Below are positions 9,293 through 21,786 of a DNA stretch of 64,000 nt, piece after piece. How positions within the stretch are numbered: the first letter of the stretch is position 1; each line of letters opens with the position of its first letter. The position numbers were made by a program, and so were the translations under genes. Below the pieces are notes generated by a model, which was given only the letters and a program-made list of their open reading frames with translations, made no database searches and had not been told where the DNA came from. The stretch comes from Dactylorhiza incarnata (Eukaryota; Streptophyta; Magnoliopsida; Asparagales; Orchidaceae): NCBI GenBank assembly GCA_033032865.1, contig JAWHQI010000327.1, forward strand, positions 1,884,501 to 1,948,500, in the 5' to 3' direction.

Positions 9293-12200
9293 GAGAATTT
9301 AAGGTAAAGAACCGTTGGGCGCGCGTTCTGTTCGATTCTGGTGCTACCCACTCGTTCGTGGCTAGGACTTTTGTAGAGCGTCATCGTTTGATCCTCAATC
9401 AGATTGGCGATGCGTTTCGCGTTAAGTTTCCTTCTGGCGACTCAGTGGTGTCGGACCAGGGTATCCAGAAGTGCCCTATCCTCCTAGGTGGCTTCTTAGC
9501 TTTTGCGGATTTAAAGGTGCTAGACTTGGAAGATTTCAATGTGATTTTGGGCATGGACTGGTTGTCCAGTTATGATGCGGTTATCCAATGCAAGGTTAAG
9601 CGTTTGGACTTCAAGATGGACAACGGTCAACCCATGAGTGTGTATGGTTTTCCACGCCAGGATTCCCCGATTATTTCTGCGGTATGTGCTCGGAAACTCT
9701 TAGATTCCGGTTGTTTTGCTTACTTTGTTTCTATGTTAGAAACTGTCAGCGTTTTGCCGTGTATCGAGGATGTTCCTGTGGTGCGAGAGTTTCCCGATGT
9801 TTTCCCGATCAGTCTTCCTGGTCTTCCGCCTGAGAGAGATGTGGAGTTCGTTATCGATCTTGAGCCTGGTACTCGTCCAATTGCTAAGGCACCGTACCGT
9901 ATGGCCCCGCGTGAGCTGGAAGAGTTGCGTACCCAGTTAGATGAACTGTTGCAGTGTGGTTTCATTAGGCCAAGTTCTTCGCCCTGGGGTGCTCCAGTGT
10001 TGTTTGTGAAAAAGAAAGATGGCTCTATGAGGTTGTGCATAGACTATAGAGAATTGAATAAGGTAACCATTAAGAACAGATATCCGCTGCCGCGAATAGA
10101 TGATTTATTTGATCAGTTGCGTGGTAGTTCGGTGTTTTCAAAGATCGATCTTCATTCAGGATATCATCAGTTGAGGATCCGTGAGTCGAACGTTCCTCGG
10201 ACTGCCTTTCGCTCCCGTTATGGTCATTTTGAGTTTCTGGTGATGTCATTTGGTTTGACAAATGCACCCTCTGCGTTTATGGATATGATGAACCGAGTGT
10301 TCAAAGACTTCTTAGACCATTTCGTGGTAGTTTTCATCGATGATGTGTTGGTGTACTCAAGAAGTGCTGAGGAGCATGCTACGCATTTGCGTTTAGTATT
10401 GTCTACTCTAAGAGAGCACAAGTTGTATGCGAAGTTGAGTAAGTGCGAATTCTGGCTTTCGCAAGTGTCTTTCCTGGGTCATGTGGTGAACAAAGATGGA
10501 ATTTATGTAGACCCAGCAAAGATTTCTGCTGTTTTGGATTGGAAGACGCCTACAATGCCTAAGGAGATAAGGAGTTTCTTAGGGTTGACAGGTTATTATA
10601 GAAGGTTTGTGCAAGGATTTTCGGTGCTGTCAGCACCTCTAACTAAGCTTACCCAGAAGAATGCAGCCTTCGTTTGGAACGATAAGTGCGAGGAAGCCTT
10701 TCAGGAATTGAAAAGAAGATTGTGCACCGCTCCTGTTTTGGCTTTACCGACCGAAGGAGTAGAGTATGCCGTTTATGTGGACGCATCTCATGTTGGACTA
10801 GGTTGTGTTTTGATGCAAGAAGGAAAGGTGATCACGTATGGGTCAAGACAATTGAAAGTTCATGAAAGAAATTACCCTACGCATGACTTAGAATTTGCTG
10901 CAGTGATTTATGCCTTGAAGCTTTGGAGACATCTTCTTTATGGAGTGTCATGCAAGATTTTTACAGATCACAAGAGTTTGAAGTATGTATTTACCCAGAA
11001 AGAATTGAATTTGCGACAGCGCAGATGGTTGGAGTATGTGGCGGATTATGAAGTTGATATCCTATATCATCCGGGTAAAGCTAATGTAGTGGCTGATGCC
11101 TTAAGTAGAAAGACCGCGCATGTCTTCAATCTTTCTGTGCAGTCCTTAGTGGAGGAATTTATGTTGATGGATATCTCAGTTGGTAGTAGTGTCACGCCTT
11201 CGAGTTTAGAAGCTGAAGAGCCTTCTTGGATTACCCTTACAAGACTGCATCAGAAGGATGATCCTGATTTGCAGCATCTCCGGAATAGAACTGAGAAAGG
11301 GGAATTACCAGATTTTTCAATTGATGACAAGGATACCTTGAAGTATCGGGGTAGGTATTGCATTCCCGCGTTTGAGGATATTCGAACAAAGATCTGTATT
11401 GAAGCGCATGGCTCTAGTGTCTCTTATCATCCTAGTTCCACAAAGATGTATAAAGACCTGAAGCAAATTGTTTGGTGGTCAGGCATGAAGAATGATATAG
11501 CTAGATACGTTTCAGAATGTTTTACCTGTCAGCGTGTTAAGGCAGATCATAAGAGGCCTGGAGGTAAATTGAACCCTTTGGATATTCCACTCTGGAAGTG
11601 GGAGAGTATTTCAATGGACTTCATTACCGGTTTGCCGAGATCTCCTGGAGGACATGATTCTGTGTGGGTCATAGTTGATAGATTGACAAAGTGTGCTCAC
11701 TTTGTGCCCTTTAAGGTTGGTTATTCCATGGAGAAAATAGCAGAACTTTATTTGGATGAGGTCATTAGATTGCACGGTGTGCCCGTGAGTATCATGTCGG
11801 ACCGAGATTCCAGGTATATGTCTCGTTTCTGGCAGAGCTTGCAGGGAGCCTTGGTCACTGACCTTAGATACTCTACCGCTTACCACACTCAGACCAATGG
11901 GCAAACGGAAAGAGTGAATCAGATTTTGGAGGACATGATCAGGTGTTATATTTTGGATCATGGTGGAGCTTGGGATAAGCGTCTTGGACTGATGGAGTTT
12001 GCCTATAATAATAGTTATCAGGAGAGCTTGCAGATGGCCCCCTTTGATGCTTTGTATGGGAGGCGATGTAGGACTCCCCTATTTTGGGCTGAAGTTGGTG
12101 AGAAGCTGTTGTTAGGTCCAGAAGCTTTGGAAGAAATGAATGTTGTCGTGACGCATATCCGCGAGAAGCTTCGCATTGCTCAGGAGCGTTATGAAAAGTA

Positions 12201-12681
12201 TGCTAATCGGAGAAGGGTTGATCTGGAGTTCGCAGTTGGGGACATGGTTTTTCTGAAGGTTTCTCCGATGCCAAATGTGAAGAGATTTGGAAGGAACCAC
12301 AAGTTGGATCCCCGGTATGTGGGACCTTTCCAGGTGGTTGAGCGCATCGGAGTGTCAGCTTATAGACTGGATTTGCCCGCTTCTATCCCAGGTGTTCACG
12401 ATGTGTTTCATGTGAGTCAGTTGAGAAAGTGCGTGCGTAGTGATCGACATGTCCTTGACTCAGTGCCCCAGTTGCAACCTAATCTGTCTTATGTTGAAGA
12501 GTCTGTCTGTATATTAGAGACTCAGGACCGAGTGTTGCGGAAGAAGACGATTCCTATGGTCAAGGTGCTTTGGCGAAACCAAGACGTTGAGAGCGCGACT
12601 TGGGAATTGGAATCTGTTATGAGGACATCACATCCTCATCTTTTCTCCTGGATTCTCTCTGGTGAGTGTTTTCGTCCGTAG
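9293..12681 (+). CDS. pol: Tekay pol polyprotein: protease, reverse transcriptase, RNase H, integrase, chromodomain-like tail
   Basis: An uninterrupted frame of about 1130 codons (open from 9277) carries all enzymatic domains in gypsy order. The aspartic protease motif [10 protein letters not shown] lies at about residues 18-27. The RT has the [10 protein letters not shown] block and the catalytic [11 protein letters not shown] near residue 350. RNase H starts at [10 protein letters not shown] near 500. The integrase zinc-binding region has CFTCQRVK, and the core triad sits in [15 protein letters not shown] and [20 protein letters not shown] module follows, then a chromodomain-like end ([17 protein letters not shown]). 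There is no obvious initiator ATG, consistent with synthesis as part of a gag-pol protein. The predicted role is cDNA synthesis and integration, with targeting through the C-terminal tail. It looks enzymatically intact. Confidence 0.92.
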
Positions 12682-12746
12682 TTTGAATTCTCGCTTCTAT
12701 CTTTTGTATTCAAGATATTCGTTAAAGTTTCGGGACGAAACTTCTT

Positions 12747-12761
12747 TTTAGGGGGAGTGGC
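12747..12761 (+). other. polypurine tract of the Tekay element
   Basis: TTTTTAGGGGGAGTGGC lies immediately before the 3' LTR and is the usual plus-strand primer site in this family. Confidence 0.8.
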
Positions 12762-14588
12762 TATAACGCCCCTGAATTTTCGGGTATTAATCTAAATTTA
12801 TTGTTGACGTCATTATGACGTAGGGCGTTACGTTAGTGCGGAGTTAGCGGTGCGCCGACATTGCACGTTTTAGCGTCCGTTCGGTCAAGAAAACCAAATT
12901 TAGGAGCGACCCGGAATTGAAAAATTTTACGTTAGGAAATTAGAGTATTTAATTTTAGAAATAAAGTGCTAAAGTTTCGTGGCGTTCCGAGCAAATTTAA
13001 AGTCTCGGTGATTTTTTCCAAAGTTTTGTATATTTTAACGCCGCCGTAAACTTCAAAAATTTTTATCTCGAGAACGGTACGCCGGATTTTGATTCCAACT
13101 TCGCCGTTGGATTCGTAGCGCCGCCGTTCACCTACGGTACGATTTTCGTCATCTTCGGCATTCGTTTAAATTTTTGGTAATAACGAAATATTATTAAATT
13201 ACTATTATATTATTATTAATGTTAATGTATATATATACAAAAATAAAAGTTCACGGGAAATCCAATCAAGTTCTCGGAAAATCCAATCAAGTTCTCGGAA
13301 AATCCAATCAAGTTCTCGAAAAATCCAATCAAGTTCTCGGAAATCCAAGCATATTCTCGGGAAATCCAATCCTAGTCATCGGAAATCCGAAGTTTCATTC
13401 TCCCGTGAATTCATATCCCTCCTCCTGGTTAAGATTAGTTTTATTATTATTATTATTATTATTATCATAATAATAATGCCTTATATATATAAGTATGACC
13501 TCTTCCCCTACGTAATAAAAGCAAATCGAAACCCTATTCATCGTCTTCCCCGATCTTTTTGCGACCCGCGAGAGACGCTCTTCCGTGAACCTTTCGATCG
13601 CCGCCACCGGAGCTCCGGAGCACGAAATCTTCGTCGGAGCATAGATATGGAAAGCTCTCGCCGAGCTCTTCGCGTGTGCGGTAAGTATTTCGAGTTTCGT
13701 AGATTTTTGAGGTTGGAGTGGGTGGCCCTAATCTTCTTTTTCGCCCCAAAAGTTTCAGAAATTGTTCCTCGAGGTTTTCTAGCGGTCGATCTGCGACGAG
13801 GAGCGAGTCGGAGGCCGTCTTCTTCGAAAGATTTGAGGCAAGTGGTGGACTCTTCCCCCTTGCCACGTTATTGTTCTTTACTTATTCACCATTCTTGCTT
13901 CTATCTAATTTAGACAGAAAATATTATACGTATATATCATTTCCTGCTAAAGAAACGTATATCCAGCCGAGTAGTTGCGTACTTTGTCAAAACCATCAAA
14001 ATACCCTTAGGGTAGATTCGCCGATTTCGTAATAGTTAAACTCGTCGATATCATTTCGACGAATTTGCCGATAGGTTTAGGCTTTCGCCGGCTTCGTCAT
14101 GTGTCATAGATTGTGTCTTCGCTAAGTGTATTCGCGATTCGTCGATAGTAATTCGACGAATTCGTCGATAAGATCGGGTTCCCTCACGGAATTGTTTCCG
14201 GGTTTTCCTGTGGTGCCTGTCTTGGTCAGGGTTTGGTGAGTCTCTATTTCCCAGCTGGTTGTTTTGAACGGTGGATGGTCGAAATGGCCACCACTAGTAC
14301 CGGGTTGTTTTCCGTGGACGAGTAGACTGTTGGTTGGTGGACTGTAAACCACCGCCGCAGTGTTTGTGTTCCTCGGGGGTTTTAGTCTGATGGTCGGTTG
14401 GAATGAATGCCTCCGCCTCAGTACTGTTTTTGGCTGGGATAGTGGTTCACTCCTTGGGCAATTCGACACTTTTCCTTCTTTGGATATAGTTGTAGTACAA
14501 CTTTGACCGCACTTCGTGCTAGTTTTTCCCTTACTTGTGGATATTTATTTGATTTGCTGACGTTTACAGCTGTTCCTGTTGGGTTGGT
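12762..14588 (+). repeat. 3' LTR of the Tekay-type element, first part
   Basis: This part is collinear with 4683-6528 of the left LTR. Its second base is A rather than G (TATAACGCC). The (TTA)n tract is shorter, about 8 units against about 16 in the left copy. The LTR is interrupted after GGGTTGGT by the solo LTR and resumes at 20111. Confidence 0.92.
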
Positions 14589-17500
14589 TGTAAGACCCCC
14601 CTCCCGGAACACACAACACGACCGGGGGGAGTCTTATGCCCAGGGCAGCCGCCTTGCGGAAGCGCCAGCACACGAGCTGGCCTCCCCCAGAAGACACCTA
14701 TCCTGCCGGCCAAACCAACTAAACAGCGCCAACCCATCAATAATAGACAGCATTAAAAGCCAAAGATTCACAATAAGTAATAATGTCCCAAAACAGTACA
14801 AGGAAAAGCAGAAAGCTACACAAGCTCCTGCAAATCATCAGAGTAACCAGCTAAATGCCCCAAGGGCTACATCTCAAAACAGTCACCCGCCTCTGTCACT
14901 GACGGCAGCTAAGGTACCATAAACCCCAGACCTGCACACCTGACCTGGCTGGCCTCCGGTGTTGAACGCAGCTACACCACTGAATGTGCTCCTAAAAAGA
15001 GGGACGTAGCAACCGTTAGTCATAAAGACTAAGTGGCTTCCCATCCGCTCCCCCGGCGACTCCAAGGCACCGGGCGGAAGGAAAGGAAGAAAAGCTGCAA
15101 TATATCAGTAATATGCAAAGCAGGTGACGGAGAAAGAAAACTAGTATATACACAAATTCTAAGCTACACAAGTGTAAAAGGGGCTAATCTAATCATGTAT
15201 AAGCAGGAGTATAATAAAGGTGTACAACAGTAAATAAACAGTAAGTAAAGCAGGTAAAGCAAGGCAGTAAGAACAGTAGCGACAAGTAATCAATCTCGTA
15301 CCCTAACTTATATGAATGCCCATACAAACTTATAAGTTAGGATTTCCAGGAATTATAACTCATCATATAAAAGAGCCCATACTAATGTATATGATGAGGA
15401 TCTGCAAGTGCGTATGTTATGCTTATGCTATGAATGATTTATGCAATGAACTCACACACGACTCTATGCGCATAGACCTTTGTAGTTCCCTCTGTTTGAG
15501 AGGAAGCCAACCTCTCGGGTACCAACCGCTGTGACACACGGTGGTAGCGGACCGGGCTGTCCACTCCTAGGCGGGTATACACTCTACCAGGCCTAGACCG
15601 CACGTACGCCTCGACGCTAAACAACCGCGGAGCTCTGCGTACTCTTTGCTGGAGTCCACCAGACTGTGAGCCAAGTGAGAGGTGTCTTCGGGGAACTGTC
15701 GTCCCGACACGCAGCCAAGCTGGCCCCTTAGACCCCTACACACCCGCTAAGTCAACGTACCGCGGTCGGAGTGACGACCTGCCTAGTACCGAAGACCTGC
15801 CACATTTCTGAGAATGTTACCGGGATAATCATCCCCTCAAGGTTCCCGCTCGTCTAACCGAGCACCACAATCCTGCCACTCCCGCAACTGGGAGGAGTTA
15901 CATAAATCCAATCTTACCCTACTATGACTACTCTTGCCTACTTTAAATGTTATTGCAATTTAGGGTTAATCTTGGACTTCCCGAGGGTTACCCTGTAAGG
16001 GGCTCGCTACGGTACTAGGAACTACAATGGGATGACACCCCAAAGTTCCCTTTCTCAAGACACTTAGTATTATTGGTATCCACCCATAAGATTACCCTCT
16101 TATCATCTCACTTGAATTAAACCTCGGTGCTTTATGACCCTCTAAGGGGAAAGACTATCTTTCGTCAATCCCGAGCACAGCCCTACCCATAGCTCACCAA
16201 GCACTCTCATCACTTAAACTCCTTTTTGGTGACCTCAACCTCTTCATCCAAATCAGGTACACCAACTACCTCCCCTTCCCGCCTAATGGTCTACAAGTTA
16301 TCTCCATTTTACCGTTGTACTATTCGCAGACCAAATGAGTTATATGAACCACATAAGGGAAAGTACTGCAAATATTCATCCAATTGACTCAAGATTATTA
16401 CCAGAATATTATAAGACTAAGCTCGGTTTTTACTCAAGGGTTGTTTCTCATCCAACACTATTAGATTCAACATATATATTTAAATGTTAATACATACTAC
16501 GCCATCAATCGTTCATTACATAATTTTCCCCAATATTTAGGTCAATCACCTTCAATGTTATATTAAAATCCTAATAATAACATTTACATATAATGTAATT
16601 AGGAGCACTATTCAAATCACAACTTGCCTAAAGTTTCATGCACATATTTATTGTCCTAGAGCGTCATCAAACAAGTGATCAATCAAATGACTATATTAAA
16701 CGCAAGACTTCTAAAATTTCTTCTACTCGTCAGGGTTAGCGTCTTAAGTGTTTACACCATATCCCAGCTCATTCGGAATAATCTTGATAGCTATTTACGG
16801 CACAATAATTTTATAACCTAATATTGACAAATCACAGCAAGTTTATATCCGAAAATTATGAAATTTAAGAGGGATGTCCACATTGTCATCAACATTTATC
16901 TACCAATTCCAAACATCTTCCGATAAACAAAACAAGGTAAATCACCAAAATATATATAAACTAGGATCCATTTCAATTCCGATCTCGCTGAAGCCTCTAG
17001 CATAGACTCGCTGCTTTGTTACGATCACAATTTATTATTCACAAAATGATAATAAATATTCATCTAAAAATCATGAAATTCTACAGTGATATGCACATCA
17101 TCATCAACGTCATCTCTACAATTTTGTTTTGAACAACAACAAGTATCAATGAAGTTATTCCAAAATTCATCGAGACTTAGGCTACCATGACACAGAATAC
17201 TAAAACTGAAATTCTGAGAGTTTCACTACACTAAGATTTACGTGTCACCCCATTCTGGAGAGTTAACAACAAGGGCTACAATTTTTATGTTGAACCGGAG
17301 GTCCAATTCCAAGTGTTTCATCCTCAAACAAGCTCAACAAGCTGGTTGTGTAATACATGACAGCAAACTAACGAACCTTAATTACACAGTCTGTTTTCAA
17401 GGGTTATCTAGGGAGCTACAGGGCTCCTCAAAATATGTGCAGCCACTCATCTCGAAGGATTTTCCAAGATCTACAACTTTCGTGTTGAGCCCGAAACCTG

Positions 17501-19300
17501 AATCGCACTGTATCATGCCCAAAACTGGACTTGAACACAGCTGCGCGCAGAAAACAGATTTCTGCATCGGTCTGCAGATATAATTTCTGCACGTATCTTA
17601 AAGTAAATCTAATGACATTTGTTCATCTTCTTCCGCCAGCAAGGGGGTAAAATGAACAGCGCTATTTCCTCAAATACTCCCTCAAAAGACCACCAATCTT
17701 CACGAGATCAAGTCCTCTCTCTTCATATTGAAGAGAGGGGTTGATTGAAGCAAATCTCACGGCGATCGTCGCCCTAGAACGGAAGTTCTAGCGTGGTCTT
17801 CTCCTATGGAAACACCATAACTCACAAGGTTGGGTCCTCTTGGCCCAACATCTCTCCTATGTGATCTAAAGATCTAGCACCAAGGGAGAGGGGAGGAAGT
17901 CACCTGATTTTCGGACGACGTTCGCGGCGGTCTCCTCCGCGGCATGACGGCAGTTGGCCAAGGCTGAATAAAGGGGTCCTGATCCACAGAAATATCAAAC
18001 ATATAATCAGTCAACATTACTCCAAACTAAAAAAAAAAGGAAACAACAGACGGCCGGTCAAGGTAAAAGCCCCAAAGTTATTCACGAGTTTGGCTCAAAT
18101 CTCCTAACAATAATTCTAACTGAAATGAGGAATAAAGATTAGACAACAGAAATTCCAAACAGCCTGCTCATAAGGAAAAGCTACTACCATGCGAGAAATT
18201 GAATACTTCCTGGACACAAAAACAAACTAACAGGAGTTTCGCCCAGCAACAATAAAAAGAGAAGTGGCAGCAGCTTTAACTGGGCAGAAAAAAACAGCAA
18301 TATCTGGTCACAGACAACAACATTGAAATTCTCCAATATGCAGGTAATGGAACAATATTGCAAAGCAATAACAGTTGGCCAAGCTTAGAAAGAACGACAA
18401 AATAGTGAATCTGGACAGTTTAAAGGCGACCCAACAAAAATAATGGAATGCATAAGGCAATACAAGCAATCGGGGTTCAAAAGCACTTCCATAAACGTCC
18501 TGGAAAACAGCCACCATAAATGAAAAGAGGAGCAGCAAGGGTTCAGCACAACCACTAGAAATGAAAAGAGGAGCAACAAGGTTTCAGCACAGCCCAGCCA
18601 CTACCATAAACCCCAAAAAAAATAGTTTTTGAACAGCCGGCTCACAAGGTACAGCCAACACAAAGATAAGAGGGGCAGCAAAATCATTTACCACCATATA
18701 AATCCCCAAAAAAAACAGCCGGACATTAACAAAATAAACCATAATCAGTAACCGGAAGGAAAAGGTAGAAAGAAAGAGGAGGGCTCACCGAGGGAGGAGA
18801 GGAGGAGCCTGGTCTGGGAAGAGAAGGAGAGTGCTTCACTCGGCCTAGATCTGGATGGCTGGAGCTGGAGTTTGGAGCTCGCCGAAAATGGACGGAGGAG
18901 GGGCGGAGCTTGGGTCGGCCATGGAGCTTGCCGAAGGAGGAGGTGCGCCGGAGGTTGGAGAGATCTCGCCGGAGATAGATTCTGTCCGAGGAGAGGAGGT
19001 CGACCTTGGAGAGCTGCTCGGATAGGGGCTTGCCGGAGTAGAGTTCGACGGAGGTGGCGCCGGAGAAGGCTCGACCATGGAAGCTAGAGAGAGAAAGAGA
19101 GATCTGGAGAGAAAAACCTAGGGAGAGAAATGGAGAAAGGGGCGGCCGGGCTTGAGGTGGTCGGACTCGCCGGAGGTCGGACTCGTCGGAAACGGAGGAG
19201 AGGAGGTCGACTGGAGGGGAGGCTTGACGGCGCAGGCACGGGAGGAGGGAAGATCGGGCTGGTAAAACATTTCTAACCTAAGTTATAATATATATAAATA

Positions 19301-19350
<50 letters not shown>

Positions 19351-20110
19351 GATTAGGAGGATTGATTGGATTTCAATCAAACGTGCGTAGATTTCTCTAG
19401 GAAGCTCAGAATTTGTCCCGGGCGGGCTCGTTATTACCGTCTCGCCGATACGCACCCACCGGAACAGTCCGAGATTAATTCCGAGTTCGTTTGCTCATTT
19501 TATGCTTGTCGGAGCGTGTACGACCTAATTTTGCGTCGCGTCAAAACTCGCCGAACGACGTCGGAATTTCAAACGGACGACTCTGTTGGGTTCGTATCAT
19601 CATTACGAGTCCAACAAAACTGACTGTGGTCCATTCCGAGGTCGTTTGTTCGATTGCACATTTTTGGGTAAATGAGCTATTTGCAAATCACGTTATAATT
19701 TCGCCGATTCTTATCAGAATCGAGCGCGGACAGTTTCGTTGGCCTCGTATGGGTTTCACGAGTCTAACAAAGTTGACTGAGGTGAATTCTGAGATTGTTT
19801 GGTCAATTTCACCATTTTGGATAAATATGTTATTCGCAGTCCACGTTATTTAAGCTAACGTACGTACTATAATTCCTTCGAGGCGGTACGCCTCCTTCGA
19901 GTTTTATCGCTCAAGTTATGCTCTCCGGACGGCTCGGATCCCGATACAGCACACATCGGGACAAAGAATAGAACTGGTACTCGCCGCATTCGTAGTGCAC
20001 TTCCCCGGCTCAGGTGCAAGCCTGGCCCTCAGTACACCCCGAGCCCGAGTCAACTTGCTTGACTCAAAAAAAACACGCACAAGGGGTCTAGCTCGAATCG
20101 GGATGTTACA
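14589..20110 (-). mobile_element. 5.5-kb solo LTR of another gypsy family, nested in the Tekay 3' LTR
   Basis: A 5522-bp insert begins TGTAAGACCC and ends GATGTTACA (terminal inverted TGTAA/TTACA). It is bordered by an exact 5-bp duplication TTGGT (14584-14588 and 20111-20115). The left Tekay LTR gives the empty site. I see no gag or pol, no primer-binding site at the edges and no repeated ends, so a solo LTR is the best reading. Read on the minus strand it starts TGTAACATCCCG, as chromovirus LTRs do. It then shows a (TAA)n tract (about 19297-19350), a TATATATTATAA box, a CT-rich leader and a GTGAGC donor-like site, the same order as in the Tekay LTR. A large non-coding element of another class is the alternative. 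Confidence 0.78.
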
Positions 20111-20115
20111 TTGGT

Positions 20116-20886
20116 AAACCTCCTTTGTTGAGTTCTCTTACTCTCTGATTATTATGCCTTTGTGCTGAGGCATTCTTTTCTTTTGAATGCCTCAGGTTCG
20201 GACCAGTAGCAGGTGGAGCTGACCGAGTCCTGTTTCTTCAGACTTGTTGCAGTTGTTTTCTTACTTTTTTTGGAGAGGTAGACTTTTGATTTCTTTTGAG
20301 ACTTGTTAGGGTTATGGGTTCGTGTCAGTTATTGACGCCCATAGCCTGAGTTCTTTTACGTTAGACTTGTCTTGCTATTTTTATGCTACTACCGTTATTT
20401 GCTATTTATGCAATTGCTCTCTGGGAAGGTTTTATGTTAGGGTGCATAGTAGTTATTTTATATACAAAACTGCATAATTTCTTCTACATGACATCTCTTT
20501 TAAAACCATTATCACTGTATTTCGAAGCCCGTAAAAGAAATCCTTTTTACTTATACTAAATATAGAAGTTGTATATCATTAGAATGCTGGTTAATTCATC
20601 ATGCTCATGTAGGTTAAATTAAAGTAATTTATGTATTTTCTGCTGCGTAAACCTATATTTTCTTATTTATGGAGTAGTTGATCCATTAAATCGAGGGTCA
20701 CGGTAATTAAAAACCTTAAACCTAAGTTATGTTTTAAAACATAAAGTTCATGACTTTCTAAAGAAAAGTGTGAAGTTAGAGCCGCCTGAGCGTCTGCAGT
20801 TGTCCCCTGCACGACGTGGCATCATGACGCGTATTTTCTCTTACTCTGACGTATTATTTAATACAGAGAAAATGCGGGTTGTGACA
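20116..20886 (+). repeat. 3' LTR of the Tekay-type element, second part
   Basis: This part is collinear with 6531-7302 of the left LTR and ends TTGTGACA, directly followed by the target duplication CCCAA. It completes the LTR after the nested solo LTR. The preceding TTGGT at 20111-20115 is the nested element's duplication. Confidence 0.92.
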
Positions 20887-20891
20887 CCCAA

Positions 20892-21690
20892 CACCTCTCC
20901 AAACCAACTGGGTGCGGAGAACCAGTTCATGTCCTAGGAGCTCAGCTCACCTGGAGGCAGAGGAACTCAACACCTTCCCAAACCAACTGGGGGCGGAGAA
21001 CCAGTTCACGTCCTAGGAGCTTAGCTCACCTGGAGGCAGAAGAACTCAACACCTTCCCAAACCAAATGGGGGCGGAGAATCAGTCCACGTCCTAGGAGCT
21101 TAGCTCACCTGGAGGCAGAGGAACTTGACACCTTTCCAAACCAACTGGGGGCGGAGAACCAGTCAACATCCTAGGAGCTTAGCTCACCTGGAGGTAGAGG
21201 AACTCAACACCTTCCCAAACCAACTGGGGGCAGAGAACCAGTCCACATCCTAAGAGCTTAGCTCACCTGGAGGCAGAGGAACTCAACACCTTCCCAAACC
21301 AACTGGGGGCGGAGAACCAATCTACGTCCTAGGAGCTTAGCTCACCTGGAGGCAGAGGAACTCGACACCTTCCCAAACCAACTGGGGGCAGAGAACCAGT
21401 CCACGTCCTAGGAGCTTAGCTCACCTGGAGGATGAGGAACTTGACACCATCCCAAACCAACTAGGGGCGGAGAACCAGTCCACGTCCTAGGAACTTAGCT
21501 CACCTGGAGGCAGAGGAACTCGACACCTTCCCAAACCAATTGGGGGCGGAGAACCAGTCCACGTCCTAGGATCTTAGCTCACCTGGAGGTAGAGGAACTC
21601 AACACCTTCCCAAACTAACTGGGGGCGGAGAACCAGTCCAAGTCCTAGGAACTTAGCTCACCTGGAGGCAGAGGAACTCGACACCTTCTC
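20892..21690. repeat. 79-bp tandem array, about ten units
   Basis: The word CCTAGGA or its variants starts at 20933, 21012, 21091, 21170 and 21249, and continues at 79-bp steps to 21644. Each unit contains ACTCAACACCTT, CCAAACCAACTGG, GGCGGAGAACCAGTCC and TTAGCTCACCTGGAGG. The array lies just downstream of the minus-strand Tat-type pol, where members of that lineage are known to carry tandem repeats. It shares the word ACTCAACACCT with the 149-bp array on the other side of the Tekay insertion. Confidence 0.92.
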
Positions 21691-21786
21691 AAGCCAATTC
21701 CTCTTCCTAAAGCCTTACCAACTTCTGCTTTCACGAGCTAGAGTAACTATTATAAGCTGGAGTAAGAGATCTTTCCGAGAAGAAAC

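Larger units (their letters stand above)
4683..20886 (+). mobile_element. Tekay-type chromovirus (Ty3/gypsy), near-complete, with a nested insertion
   Basis: Two LTRs of about 2.6 kb flank an internal gag-pol region. The left LTR starts TGTAACGCC and both end TTGTGACA. The 5-bp target duplication CCCAA is exact (4678-4682 and 20887-20891). A primer-binding site matching initiator tRNA-Met starts two bases after the left LTR, and a polypurine tract lies just before the right LTR. The pol C-terminus carries the chromodomain-like tail seen in Tekay/Del elements. The two LTRs differ only at scattered positions, so insertion is fairly recent. The right LTR is itself split by the solo LTR at 14589-20110. 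Gag carries one apparent 1-bp deletion, and pol is open throughout. Confidence 0.93.

Noticed and set aside
18845..19078. Pro/Ser-rich minus-strand ORF in the solo LTR
   Set aside because: Low-complexity frame in a CT-rich leader; typical of LTR leaders and not evidence for a gene.
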